Source: Oceanicella sp. SM1341
GTDB taxonomy: Bacteria; Pseudomonadota; Alphaproteobacteria; Rhodobacterales; Rhodobacteraceae
Direction: 5' to 3'
NCBI RefSeq assembly: GCF_003448965.1
Contig: NZ_QRGC01000031.1
Coordinates: forward strand, 1 to 64,000
Length of the DNA: 64,000 nucleotides
In this document: positions 44,668 to 53,147 of the stretch, piece by piece
Numbering within the stretch: the stretch's first letter is position 1
Layout: each line of letters opens with the position of its first letter
Program-made: the position numbers and the translations under genes
Notes under the pieces: generated by a model
The model's input: only the letters and a program-made list of their open reading frames with translations
The model's database searches: none
Told to the model about the DNA's origin: nothing

Positions 44668-44697
44668 TGGCATGTCTTGCCATACAGGTGGTATACC
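44668..44697. promoter_or_regulatory. Candidate GntR operators in the pxpA-dctP gap
   Basis: Two inverted repeats lie in the 234-bp divergent gap: TGGCA-TGTCT-TGCCA (44668-44682) and the perfect palindrome GGTATACC (44690-44697, extended TGGTATACCG). The second has the shape of FCD-type GntR operators (NGTATACN). Two GntR/FCD genes are in the downstream operon. The gap is AT-richer than its flanks. Other bases in the gap show no clear motif. Confidence 0.5.
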
Positions 44698-44800
44698 GAA
44701 ATGACAAGAGATCAACGGGCCCGATCCCGGAGGATCCGGACACCAGCTCCACACAGCCGACGCAGACACCGACCCACCACCGACAAGGAGTCGACCCGAG

Positions 44801-45784
44801 ATGAAACACCTGTCCAGCGCCGCTTTCGGCGCCCTGCTCGCCACCCTCGCGCTGCCCGCCGCGGCCCAGACCGCCTGGGACATGTCCGTGGTCTGGCCCG
44901 AGGGCAACTTCCACACCCAGGACGCGATGAAATTCGCCGAGGCGGTGAAAGAGGTTACCGATGGTGACGTGGTCATCACCGTGCATTCCGGCGGCGCGCT
45001 CGGCATCAAGGGCCCCGAGGGCATGGCCGCGGTGCGCGACGGCCTGGTGCCGATCGCCGACATCCTGATGAGCCAGCAGGTGGGCGACGCGCCGGAGCTC
45101 GGTGTCGAGACCCTGCCCTACCTCGCCCCCACGCTGGCCGACCTCGCGCTGCTGCACAAGTTCTACCGCCCCAAGGTGGAGGAAGTGGCCGAATCGATGA
45201 ATCAGAAGCTGCTCTACATGGTGCCCTGGCCGGGCCAGGCCGTGTACTCGAAGAACCCGATCAACACGATCGACGACCTCGCCGGCCTGCAGCTGCGCGT
45301 GGTGGACGCCAACGGGCATGACTTCTTCACCCGCCTCGGCGCCGCCCCGCTGCAGATGCCCTGGGGCGAAGTGGTTCCCTCGCTCGCGGCCGGCACCATC
45401 TCGGGCGTGACGACCTCCTCCTCCTCCGGCGTGGACGGGGCGTTCTGGGAATTCCTCGACAACATGAGCACCTTCAACTGGCAGGCCTCCTCCAACATCG
45501 TGACGGTGAACCTCGACGCCTGGAACGAGCTCTCCCCCGAGGATCAGGACGCCATCGAGGCCGTGGCCGAGAAGCTGGAAGGCGAGTTCTGGCTGGCCAG
45601 CAAGGCCGAGGACGACAAGAAGATCGCCGTCCTCAAGGAGAACGGCGTCACCGTGACCGCCCCCTCCGAGGAGCTGAAGGCCGCCCTGCTCGAGCGCGCG
45701 AAGCCGATGTGGGACGACTTCAAGGAGCGCGTGCCCGGCGCCGCGCCCTACATCGACGCCTACCTCGCGGCGCGCCAGCAGTAA
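44801..45784 (+). CDS. TRAP transporter substrate-binding protein (DctP family)
   Basis: 327 residues, signal peptide to LPAAAQ. DctP fold: WDMSVVWPEGNFHTQDAMKF, GGALGIKGPEGMAAVRDG, DDLAGLQLRVVDANGHDFF with the Arg that salt-bridges the ligand carboxylate, and APLQMPWGEVVPSLAAGTISG. TRAP binding proteins bring carboxylate-bearing ligands to the DctQM permease, driven by the Na+ gradient. The gene is followed by a row of hairpins before dctQ, likely allowing more DctP than permease. The ligand is inferred to be the compound degraded by the neighbours. Confidence 0.92.
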   Translation: MKHLSSAAFGALLATLALPAAAQTAWDMSVVWPEGNFHTQDAMKFAEAVKEVTDGDVVITVHSGGALGIKGPEGMAAVRDGLVPIADILMSQQVGDAPELGVETLPYLAPTLADLALLHKFYRPKVEEVAESMNQKLLYMVPWPGQAVYSKNPINTIDDLAGLQLRVVDANGHDFFTRLGAAPLQMPWGEVVPSLAAGTISGVTTSSSSGVDGAFWEFLDNMSTFNWQASSNIVTVNLDAWNELSPEDQDAIEAVAEKLEGEFWLASKAEDDKKIAVLKENGVTVTAPSEELKAALLERAKPMWDDFKERVPGAAPYIDAYLAARQQ

Positions 45785-45794
45785 GGCGCGCCCC

Positions 45795-45948
45795 GGCCGG
45801 CCCGCCAGCAGGCGTGCCGGCCCCCCGCGCCGCAACGGCGCAGGAAACTCTGTCCGCGCCGGAGGCGCGAGAGGCTCCCTCCACGCCAGAGGCGTGACAG
45901 GCTACCTGCACACCTGAGGTGTGACGCCTTTTGCACACCTTCGGTGTG
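45795..45948 (+). repeat. Row of six hairpins between dctP and dctQ
   Basis: Hairpins: 45795-45822 (12 bp, one mismatch), 45827-45841 (5 bp), then four equal ones with 6-bp stems and 3-nt loops at 45855-45869 (CGCGCC/GGCGCG), 45882-45896 (CACGCC/GGCGTG), 45909-45923 (CACACC/GGTGTG) and 45934-45948 (CACACC/GGTGTG). The last four are spaced 27, 27 and 25 nt and their stems differ by compensating changes on both arms. It occupies most of the 231-bp gap. Confidence 0.85.
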
Positions 45949-46015
45949 ACGGCCCCGGGCGGCATCCTTCGCCCGCGGCGCATCGTTCCCTTCCACGTCC
46001 CCTCCGGAGCTACCC

Positions 46016-46558
46016 ATGGACGAGACGAGACCTGTGCGGTTCGGGCCGCTGATCCGCGGCATCGACGCGATCACCCTGGCGGGAGGCGTCGTTGCGGCGG
46101 CCTGCCTCATGGCCCTTTTCGGGCTCATCTTCGCCGAGGTGCTGGCCCGGAACATCTGGGGCACCAGCCTGTCCTTCAGCTGGGATTACGCGGCCTACAT
46201 GATGGGCGCGTGCTTCCTGCTCGCCGGCGGCAGCGCGCTGCGCGGCGGCGCCCATGTGCGGGTGACAGCACTGCACGAGGTGGTGCCGGCCCGCGCCGTG
46301 TGGTGCATGGACCTCGCCGCCTGCCTCGCCGGGCTGCTGGTGACCGCGTTCATCCTCTGGGCGCTCGGGCACATGGCCTGGCTCTCCTTCGGGCGCGGCA
46401 CCACCGCCTCCTCCGTGATCAAGACCCCGCTGTGGATCCCGCAGCTGGTGCTCGCCGTCGGCGCGCTGATCTTCGTGCTGCAGATGCTGGCACAGCTCCT
46501 GCGCGTGCTGCGCGGCGAGACCCTCATCGAAGACCCCAAGACCGAGGAGGCCGCGTGA
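46016..46558 (+). CDS. TRAP transporter small permease (DctQ family)
   Basis: 180 residues with four membrane segments (about residues 22-48, 57-76, 95-117 and 143-165). FAEVLARNIWG and FSWDYAAYMMGACFLLAGGS are the DctQ core, and RGGAHVRVTAL matches the conserved loop. Works with DctM. TGA/ATG overlap (TGATG) with the dctM-type gene. GGAG precedes the start. Confidence 0.9.
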   Translation: MDETRPVRFGPLIRGIDAITLAGGVVAAACLMALFGLIFAEVLARNIWGTSLSFSWDYAAYMMGACFLLAGGSALRGGAHVRVTALHEVVPARAVWCMDLAACLAGLLVTAFILWALGHMAWLSFGRGTTASSVIKTPLWIPQLVLAVGALIFVLQMLAQLLRVLRGETLIEDPKTEEAA

Positions 46559-47862
46559 TGGGCAAGATCGGACTCACCCTCCTGGGGCTGCTCGCCCTGC
46601 TGCTCGGCTCCGGTGTCTGGGTCGGGCTCGGCCTCATCGGCGCCGGCATCGGCACGCTGGCGCTGTTCAAGCCGATGATGCCGGTGGAGAAGCTCTTCGC
46701 CCAGCAGGCGTGGAACTCGGCCGTGAGCATGGAGATGCTCGCCCTGCCGCTGTTCATCCTGATGGCCGAGATCCTGTTCCGCACCCGGCTGTCGGAGGCG
46801 CTGTTCACCGGGCTCGCGCCCTGGACCCGCCGCCTGCCGGGCCGGCTGAGCCACATCACCGTGCTCTCCTCCACGCTGTTCGCCGCCGTCTCCGGCTCCT
46901 CCGCCGCCACCACGGCCACGGTGGGGCGCATCTCTGCCTCCGAGCTCATCGGCCGCGGCTATGACCGCAACCTGATCATCGGCAGCCTCGCCGGCGCGGG
47001 CACGCTGGGCTTCCTCATCCCGCCCTCGGTGATCATGATCATCTACGGGGTGCTGGCGGAGGAATCGATCCTCAAGCTGTTCATGGCCGGCATCCTGCCC
47101 GGCGGCCTGCTGGCGCTCTCCTACATGGGCTACCTGGGCTTCCGCGCGGTGATGAACCCCGCGCTGGTGGGCGACACCCCGCCCCATACCACGCTGATGG
47201 AAAAGCTCGCCGCCCTGCGCGGGCTCGGCCCGGTGCTGCTGCTCATCCTCGCGGTGATCGGCTCGATGTACGGCGGCATCGCCTCGCCCACCGAGGCGGC
47301 CTCCGTGGGCGTGGCCGGTGCCATCCTCGTCGGCGCCTTCCAGCGCACGCTCTCGGTGAAGACCCTGGCCGAGGCGGCCTATCACGCCGCCCAGACCTCG
47401 GCGATGATCGGGCTGATCATCATCGGCGCGATGTTCCTCTCGGTGTCGCTGGGCTACCTCGGGCTGCCGCGCTACATCGCCGGCGAGATCCAGGCGCTCG
47501 GCCTGTCGCCCTTCGCGCTCATCGTGGTGCTGCTGGTGTTCTACGTGATCCTCGGCTGCCTGATGGAGGGCATGTCCTCGATCGTGATGACCCTGCCCAT
47601 CACCCTGCCGCTGGTGCTCGCCGCCGGCTACGACAAGGTGTGGTTCGGCGTCTTCCTGGTGCTGGTGGTGGAGATGGCGCAGATCACCCCGCCGGTGGGG
47701 TTCAACCTCATCGTCATCCAGCGCATCACCGGCGACCGGATCGGCACCATCGCCCGCGCGGCGCTGCCGTTCTTCTTCATCATGGCCGCCTTCGCGCTGG
47801 TGATCGCCGTCTTCCCCGGCATCGTCACCTGGCTGCCCGACACGCTCTCTGCACGGAACTGA
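46558..47862 (+). CDS. TRAP transporter large permease (DctM family)
   Basis: 434 residues from ATG 46558, polytopic. SAVSMEMLALPLFILMAEIL, SGSSAATTATVGRI, AGAGTLGFLIPPSVIMIIYG, SPTEAASVGVAGA, and VVEMAQITPPVGFNLIVIQ are the usual DctM motifs, covering both halves of the elevator-type transporter. Start and stop agree with the family length. An in-frame extension upstream lies inside dctQ and the hairpin region and is not coding. Confidence 0.94.
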   Translation: MGKIGLTLLGLLALLLGSGVWVGLGLIGAGIGTLALFKPMMPVEKLFAQQAWNSAVSMEMLALPLFILMAEILFRTRLSEALFTGLAPWTRRLPGRLSHITVLSSTLFAAVSGSSAATTATVGRISASELIGRGYDRNLIIGSLAGAGTLGFLIPPSVIMIIYGVLAEESILKLFMAGILPGGLLALSYMGYLGFRAVMNPALVGDTPPHTTLMEKLAALRGLGPVLLLILAVIGSMYGGIASPTEAASVGVAGAILVGAFQRTLSVKTLAEAAYHAAQTSAMIGLIIIGAMFLSVSLGYLGLPRYIAGEIQALGLSPFALIVVLLVFYVILGCLMEGMSSIVMTLPITLPLVLAAGYDKVWFGVFLVLVVEMAQITPPVGFNLIVIQRITGDRIGTIARAALPFFFIMAAFALVIAVFPGIVTWLPDTLSARN

Positions 47863-47870
47863 CCCCTGCC

Positions 47871-48590
47871 ATGACTCCCCGCATCCTAGCCGCCGGCGAC
47901 CAGGCCCTCACCGTCGAACTCTCCTCCGAGGTGGACGAGGTGGTGAACGCACGGGTCATCGCGCTGGCGCGCTCCCTCGCCGACGATCCCCTGCCCGGGG
48001 TGGAGGAGACGGTGCCCACCTACCGCTCGCTCCTCGTGCTCTACGACCCCGGAACGGTGCGCGGCGCGGCACTCGGCGCGGCGCTGCTCGAGCGGCTCGG
48101 CGCGCTCGACGTGCGCGCCGGCGCCGCCCGGCTGTGGCACGTGCCGGTGGAATACGGCGGCGAGACCGCGCTCGACCTCGAGGAGATGGCCCGCATGAAG
48201 GAGATGAGCCCCGACGAGCTCATCGCCCTGCACGGCTCGGCCGAGTACCGGGTGCACATGATCGGCTTCGCGCCGGGCTTCACCTATCTCGGCGGGCTGC
48301 CCGAGCGGCTGCACACCCCGCGCCGGGCCACGCCGCGCCAGTTCGTCGCCGCCTCCTCCATCGGCATCGGCGGCAAGCAGGCGAGCGTGAACTCGGTGGC
48401 CGGCCCCTCCGGCTGGCGCTTCCTCGGGCGCACGCCGCTGGTGCCCTTCGACCCCGCGCGGGAGGAGCCCTTCCTGTTCCGCGCCGGAGACCGCATCCGC
48501 TTCCACCCCGTCACCTCCGCCGAGGCCGCACGGCTCGACGCCGCGCTCGCCCGCGGCGAGAGCCCGGTCACCCCGGAGGTGGCGGCATGA
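47871..48590 (+). CDS. pxpB: 5-oxoprolinase subunit B (KipI/allophanate hydrolase subunit 1 family)
   Basis: 239 residues from ATG 47871, 8 nt after the dctM-type stop. AAGDQALTVELSSEVD opens the domain; the catalytic region has IGFAPGFTYLGGLPERLHTP, GGKQASVNSVAGPSGWRFLG (KQxxVNS..GP..W) and LFRAGDRIRFHPV. Pairs with PxpC; ATGA overlap between them. Part of the ATP-dependent ring-opening complex with PxpA, whose gene is divergent at 44.5 kb. Confidence 0.93.
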   Translation: MTPRILAAGDQALTVELSSEVDEVVNARVIALARSLADDPLPGVEETVPTYRSLLVLYDPGTVRGAALGAALLERLGALDVRAGAARLWHVPVEYGGETALDLEEMARMKEMSPDELIALHGSAEYRVHMIGFAPGFTYLGGLPERLHTPRRATPRQFVAASSIGIGGKQASVNSVAGPSGWRFLGRTPLVPFDPAREEPFLFRAGDRIRFHPVTSAEAARLDAALARGESPVTPEVAA

Positions 48591-49606
48591 GCGCGCTCCT
48601 CAAGATCCGCCGCGCCTCGCCCATGCTCACCGTGCAGGACCGCGGCCGGCGCGGACTGCTGCATGCCGGGGTCTCCGGCTCGGGGCCCATGGACCCGCCG
48701 GCCTTCGCGCTGGCCAACGCCCTCGTGGGCAACGGGCCGGAGGCGGCGGGGCTGGAATTCGCCGGGTTCGGCGGCACGTTCGAGGTCACCGCCCCGGTGC
48801 GCATCGCCGTCACCGGCGGCGAGGCGCAGCTGAGCCGCGACGGCACCGCCCTCGCCCCCTGGGAGAGCCACGATCTCGCCCCCGGCCAGGTGCTCAGCGT
48901 CGGCGCGCTGAAGGACGCGGTCTGGGGTTACATCGCCGTCTCGGGCGGCATCGAGACCCCGCCGGTGCTCGGCGCCCGCGCCACCCACCTGCGCACCGGC
49001 CTCGGCGGCCACGAGGGCCGCGCCCTGCGCGAGGGCGACGAACTGCCCCTGGGCGAGACCGCCGTCGGCCCCTGCCTGCGCCTGCGCAGCCCCCTGCCGC
49101 GCGCCACCGGCCCGATCCGCGTGGTGCCCGGCCCGCAGGACGATTTCTTCGACGAGGCCGCCTGGGCGGCCTTCGCCGGCGGCGCCTTCACCGTCTCCGC
49201 CACGCGCGACCGCATGGCCACCGCGCTGGAGGGCCAGGAGATCCGCGCCGCGAAAGGGCATGACATCGTCTCCGACGGCACGCCGCTGGGCTCGGTGCAG
49301 GTGCCCGGCTCCGGCCGGCCCATCGTGCTGATGGCCGAGCGGCAGACCACCGGCGGCTATCCCAAGATCGCCACCGTCGCCTCGGCCGACCTGCCGCGCC
49401 TCGCCCAGACCCCCAGCGGGGCGGCGCTCAGCTTCACGAAGGTGAGCCGGGAGGAGGCGGAGGACGCGGCGCTGGCCGCCCGCCGCGCCCTCGCCCTTGC
49501 CATCGACACGCTGGCGCCCAAGGGCAGCCTGCAGCTCAGCTCGGAATACCTGCTCTCGGTCAACCTGATCGACGGCGTGGTGGGGCCGGAGGCGGCCGAG
49601 CCATGA
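48587..49606 (+). CDS. pxpC: 5-oxoprolinase subunit C (biotin-dependent carboxyltransferase/KipA family)
   Basis: 339 residues from ATG 48587. MLTVQDRGRRGLLHAGVSGS, GPMDPPAFALANALVGN, FAVTGG-type IAVTGGEAQL, VVPGPQDDFF, SDGTPLGSVQVPGSGRPIV and LMAERQTTGGYPKIATV define the family. Completes PxpABC. Its stop overlaps the start of the GntR gene (ATGA). Often misnamed allophanate hydrolase or urea carboxylase; the presence of PxpA here argues for the oxoprolinase role. Confidence 0.93.
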   Translation: MSALLKIRRASPMLTVQDRGRRGLLHAGVSGSGPMDPPAFALANALVGNGPEAAGLEFAGFGGTFEVTAPVRIAVTGGEAQLSRDGTALAPWESHDLAPGQVLSVGALKDAVWGYIAVSGGIETPPVLGARATHLRTGLGGHEGRALREGDELPLGETAVGPCLRLRSPLPRATGPIRVVPGPQDDFFDEAAWAAFAGGAFTVSATRDRMATALEGQEIRAAKGHDIVSDGTPLGSVQVPGSGRPIVLMAERQTTGGYPKIATVASADLPRLAQTPSGAALSFTKVSREEAEDAALAARRALALAIDTLAPKGSLQLSSEYLLSVNLIDGVVGPEAAEP

Positions 49607-50271
49607 GCCCGCTGTCGCTGGCCCGCCAGGCCCATGCCCGCATCATCGAGATGATCTTCTCCGGCGCCATCGCCCCCGGCGACGCCCTGCAGGAAGCCAA
49701 GCTGGGCGATCTGCTGGAGATGTCGCGCACCCCGGTGCGCGAGGCGATCAAGCGCATCGAGGCGGAGGGGCTGGCGGCCCGCGACGGGCGCTTCCTGCGC
49801 GTGCGCCGGCTCAGCCGCGCCGAGGTGGAGGAGATCTTCTTCCTGCGCGGCGCGCTGGAAAGCTACAGCGCCGGCGCCGCCACCTCCCTCCCCGGGCCGG
49901 CGCTCGACGCCATCGAGGCCCGCATCCGCGCCCTGATGGACACCGGCCCCGAGGCCGACAGCCCCGGCGAGGAGGAAGAGGGCGAGGAGCACTGGCGGGT
50001 GGACAACGCCTTCCACCGCCTGCTCGCCGGCGCCACCGGCAACGCCACCCTGCTGCGCACGGTCGACGACCTGCGCCTGCGCACCTGCATGTTCGACCAC
50101 ACCCAGGTGCCCGAGCGCTTCCGCCGCGGCTGCGAGGAACACCTCGCCATTCTCGACGCCCTGCGCGCCGCCGACGGCCCCGCCGCCGCCCGGCTGATGG
50201 CCGCCCATGTGGCCGGCGCGCGCGACGCCATCCTCGCCCGTATCGACACGCTGACCGGACAGACCAGATGA
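49603..50271 (+). CDS. GntR-family regulator, FCD subgroup
   Basis: 222 residues. N-terminal winged helix ARIIEMIFSGAIAPGDALQE with EMSRTPVREAIKRIEAEGL; C-terminal FCD domain from about residue 75 (FFLRGALESYSAG) with the His/Asp metal-site positions DNAFHRLLAGATGN and AAHVAGARDAI. An acidic run (GEEEEGEE) is inserted in the FCD part. Inside the catabolic operon, overlapped at both ends; it probably represses the pxpA-dctP promoters in the absence of substrate. Confidence 0.9.
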   Translation: MSPLSLARQAHARIIEMIFSGAIAPGDALQEAKLGDLLEMSRTPVREAIKRIEAEGLAARDGRFLRVRRLSRAEVEEIFFLRGALESYSAGAATSLPGPALDAIEARIRALMDTGPEADSPGEEEEGEEHWRVDNAFHRLLAGATGNATLLRTVDDLRLRTCMFDHTQVPERFRRGCEEHLAILDALRAADGPAAARLMAAHVAGARDAILARIDTLTGQTR

Positions 50272-51218
50272 CCCGTTGCCTTCTCATCCAGCCCGTTCAC
50301 GAAGCCGGCCAGGCGCTGCTGCGCGAGCACGGCATCACCCCGGTGATCTGCCCCGCGCCGGACATGGTGACCGTGGCCCATCACATCCCCGGCTGTGCCG
50401 CGGTCATCACCCGCGATGCCGGGCTCTCCGCCGCCGCCATCGCCGCGGCGGATGCGCTGAAGGTGGTGGTGGTACACGGCGCCGGGCATGACGCGGTTGA
50501 CAAGGAGGCCGCCACCGCCCGCGGCGTGCTGGTGTGCAACACGCCCGGCGCCAACGCCCGCTCGGTGAGCGAACTGGCCCTGGGCCTCGCCCTCGCCGCC
50601 GCACGCGCCATTCCCGCCGCCGATGCCGCCGAGCGCGCCGGCGCCAGCGGCTTTCGCGAGACGCATTCCTTCTCCGAGCTCTCGGGCAAGACGGCGCTCA
50701 TCGTCGGCTGGGGCGCCACCGGGGCCGGCTTCGGCCGCATGCTGCACGCGGCCCTCGGCATGAGCGTGCTCGTCCACTCCCCCCGCGCGGCGGACGTGGG
50801 CGGCTTCGAGCGCGTGGCGAGCCTCGAGGAGGGGCTGGCGCGCGCCGACCTCGTCTCGCTCCACACGCCGCTCAGGGCAGAGACCCGCGGCCTCATCGGG
50901 CCCGCCGCGCTGGCCGCGATGAAACCCGGCGCCATCCTGGTGAACACCGCCCGCGCCGGGCTGGTGGACGAGGCCGCACTGGCCGAGGCGCTCGCCTCCG
51001 GCCACATCGCCGCCGCCGGGCTCGACGTCTATTCGCCCGAGGCGCCGCGCGGCCCGCTGGCAAAAAGCCCGCGGGTGATCTTCACACCGCATCTCGGAGG
51101 CACTACCGAAGAGGCACTCCGCCGTGTCGCCCTCGGCGCGGCGGGGCATGTCGTCGCCGCCCTCTCCGGGCAGCGCCCCGCAACGGCCCTCAACGCCCCG
51201 GAACCGGACTTCGCATGA
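50268..51218 (+). CDS. NAD(P)-dependent D-2-hydroxyacid dehydrogenase
   Basis: 316 residues. Catalytic set present: NTARAGLVDEAAL (Arg), YSPEAPRGPL (Glu), TPHLGGTTEEA (His). Nucleotide loop is GWGATGAGFGR. Family members interconvert 2-oxo acids and D-2-hydroxy acids. In the operon it would follow the D-amino-acid transaminase, which makes a 2-oxo acid. ATGA overlaps on both sides. Confidence 0.9.
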   Translation: MTRCLLIQPVHEAGQALLREHGITPVICPAPDMVTVAHHIPGCAAVITRDAGLSAAAIAAADALKVVVVHGAGHDAVDKEAATARGVLVCNTPGANARSVSELALGLALAAARAIPAADAAERAGASGFRETHSFSELSGKTALIVGWGATGAGFGRMLHAALGMSVLVHSPRAADVGGFERVASLEEGLARADLVSLHTPLRAETRGLIGPAALAAMKPGAILVNTARAGLVDEAALAEALASGHIAAAGLDVYSPEAPRGPLAKSPRVIFTPHLGGTTEEALRRVALGAAGHVVAALSGQRPATALNAPEPDFA

Positions 51219-52465
51219 CCCACGTGATCGACGAGACCATCGACCGACTGCTCACCCGCATCAACGCCCTCAGCCTGCCCGGGCCGGGCTACACCCGCCC
51301 CTCCTACAGCCCGCTGGAGAGCCAGGCCCATGCCATCGTGGCCGAGGAGGCCGAGGCGCTGGGGCTGGAGGTGACGCGCGACGCGGGCATGAACCTCTTC
51401 GCCCGCCTGCCGGGCCGCGACCGCGCGGCGCCCCCGCTCTACATCGGCTCGCATGTCGACACGGTGCCCTTCGGCGGTGCCTATGACGGGGCGGCCGGCG
51501 TGGCCGGGGCCATGGCCCTCGTCGCCGCCTTCGTGAAGAGCGGCGAGACGCCGCCGGTCGACATCGTCGTCACCGTCACCCGGGCGGAGGAGAGCGTGTG
51601 GTTCCCGGTGTCCTACATCGGCTCGCGCGCCGCCCTCGGCCGGCTGAAACCGGAGGAGATGGAGGCAGTGCGCTGCGACACCGGCCGCACCCTCGCCGAT
51701 CACATGCGCGACGAGGGCGCCGACCCCGAGGCGGTGCTGCGCGGCCCCGGCCTCGCGCCCGCGCAGTTCATCGAGCTGCACATCGAGCAGGGCCCGGTGC
51801 TGTTCGACGCCGATGAGCCCTTCGCCATCGTGAAGGGCGTGCGCGGCGGCCTGCGCTACCGCACTGCGCGCATCGAGGGCACCTGGGCGCATTCCGGCGG
51901 CGCCCCGCGCGAGACCCGGGCCGACGCGGTCTTCGCCCTCGCCGACCTCGTGACCGGGCTCGACCGGGTGTGGGGCGAGGTGCTGGCCGGGGGGCAGGAC
52001 CTCGCGGTCACCTTCGGCCGGGTGGATGCGGCCACCGAGGAACACGCCTTCGCCAAGGTGCCGGGCCTGTGCGACTTCTGCCTCGATTTGCGCTCCGACG
52101 ATGTCGCGGTGCTGGAGCGGATGGACGCCGAGCTGAAGGCGCAGATCGCAGCCATCGAGGCCGCGCGCGGTGTGCGCTTCGCGCTCGGCGCGCAGTCGCG
52201 CAGCCAGCCCTCGCCGCTCTCCGCCGCGCTGGGAGACCGGCTGGCCGAGGCGGCGGCGCCGCTGGGCCACGCGCCGCGCCGCATCCTCTCCGGTGGCGGC
52301 CACGATGCCGCGGCCTTCGCCCAGGCGGGCTGGGACTCGGTGATGGTGTTCCTGCGCAACTGGGACGGCAGCCACAACCCCGCCGAGGGCATGGACCCCG
52401 CCGACCTCGGCCAGGCCGTGCGCATGGTCCACGCCGCCTTCGCAGACCGGCAGGCCCCGCGGTGA
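51215..52465 (+). CDS. M20-family hydantoinase/carbamoylase-type amidohydrolase
   Basis: 416 residues from ATG 51215. Binuclear metal ligands: IGSHVDTVPFGGAYDGAAGV (His, Asp), TRAEESVWF (Glu), IELHIEQGPVL (His), and the distal GGGHDAAAFAQAG (His). This is the allantoate amidohydrolase / N-carbamoyl-L-amino-acid hydrolase / beta-ureidopropionase group (HyuC/AllC/AmaB). The GGAYDG and IEQG motifs are decisive for the group, not the substrate. It removes a carbamoyl or similar group from a linear intermediate. Coupled to both neighbours by overlaps. Confidence 0.88.
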   Translation: MTHVIDETIDRLLTRINALSLPGPGYTRPSYSPLESQAHAIVAEEAEALGLEVTRDAGMNLFARLPGRDRAAPPLYIGSHVDTVPFGGAYDGAAGVAGAMALVAAFVKSGETPPVDIVVTVTRAEESVWFPVSYIGSRAALGRLKPEEMEAVRCDTGRTLADHMRDEGADPEAVLRGPGLAPAQFIELHIEQGPVLFDADEPFAIVKGVRGGLRYRTARIEGTWAHSGGAPRETRADAVFALADLVTGLDRVWGEVLAGGQDLAVTFGRVDAATEEHAFAKVPGLCDFCLDLRSDDVAVLERMDAELKAQIAAIEAARGVRFALGAQSRSQPSPLSAALGDRLAEAAAPLGHAPRRILSGGGHDAAAFAQAGWDSVMVFLRNWDGSHNPAEGMDPADLGQAVRMVHAAFADRQAPR

Positions 52466-53115
52466 GCGGCGCCGAGACACTGGCCCAGCAGGCCTACCGC
52501 GCGCTCAAGAGCCGGATCCTGGAGGGCGGCTTCGCGCCCGAGGACATGCTCACCGAGCGCGGGCTTGCCGCGGCCTCCGGTGTCTCGCGCACCCCGCTGC
52601 GTGCCGCGATCTCGCGGCTGGAGACGGAAGGCGTGATCGCCCGGCTGCCGGGCGGCGCGCTGATGATCCGGCCGGTCACCGCCGAGACGCTGCTCGAGAT
52701 CGTCCAGACCCGGCGGCTGCTCGAGGCCGCCGCCGCCGCCCGCGCCGCCGAGGCGGTGGCCGCGGGCGCCGCCCTCAGCCCCGCGCTCGCCCGCGCGCGC
52801 CGGCGCATGGCGGCCTATGCCGCGGGCGCCGACGCCGCCTTCCCCGCCTTCTGGGCCGATGACGACGCCTTCCACACCGCCGTGGCCGAGGCCGCCGGGC
52901 TGCATCTGCTGCCCGGCCTGCTCGCCCAGATGCGCGACGAGGCCCGGCGCTGCACCATCACCCGCACCCATGACCGTTTCGCCGAGCAGGCGCAGGAGCA
53001 TATCGCCGTGATCGACGCCATCGCCGCCGGCCGCCCCGAGGCCGCCCGCGCCGCGATGGACGCGCATTTCGAGAGCGTGCGGGCCCGTTTCCTGGGCTGG
53101 CTCGCCCGCCCCTGA
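52462..53115 (+). CDS. GntR-family regulator, FCD subgroup (second copy)
   Basis: 217 residues from a GTG at 52462 overlapping the M20 stop (GTGA). Winged helix YRALKSRILEGGFAPEDMLT with GVSRTPLRAAISRLETEGV; FCD domain with DDDAFHTAVAEAAGLH and MDAHFESVRARF. A different protein from the GntR at 49.6 kb (low visible identity), so the operon holds two regulators of the same class, which may respond to different intermediates. Ala-rich segments at about residues 93-110 are simply GC-driven. Confidence 0.9.
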   Translation: MSGAETLAQQAYRALKSRILEGGFAPEDMLTERGLAAASGVSRTPLRAAISRLETEGVIARLPGGALMIRPVTAETLLEIVQTRRLLEAAAAARAAEAVAAGAALSPALARARRRMAAYAAGADAAFPAFWADDDAFHTAVAEAAGLHLLPGLLAQMRDEARRCTITRTHDRFAEQAQEHIAVIDAIAAGRPEAARAAMDAHFESVRARFLGWLARP

Positions 53116-53147
53116 CCCCCTCCCCTTCCGTTGCCCGAAAGACCGAG

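Noticed and set aside
48587-49606. Allophanate hydrolase/urea carboxylase subunit
   Set aside because: No biotin carboxylase or allophanate hydrolase gene is nearby, and a YcsF/PxpA gene is, so the oxoprolinase complex fits better.
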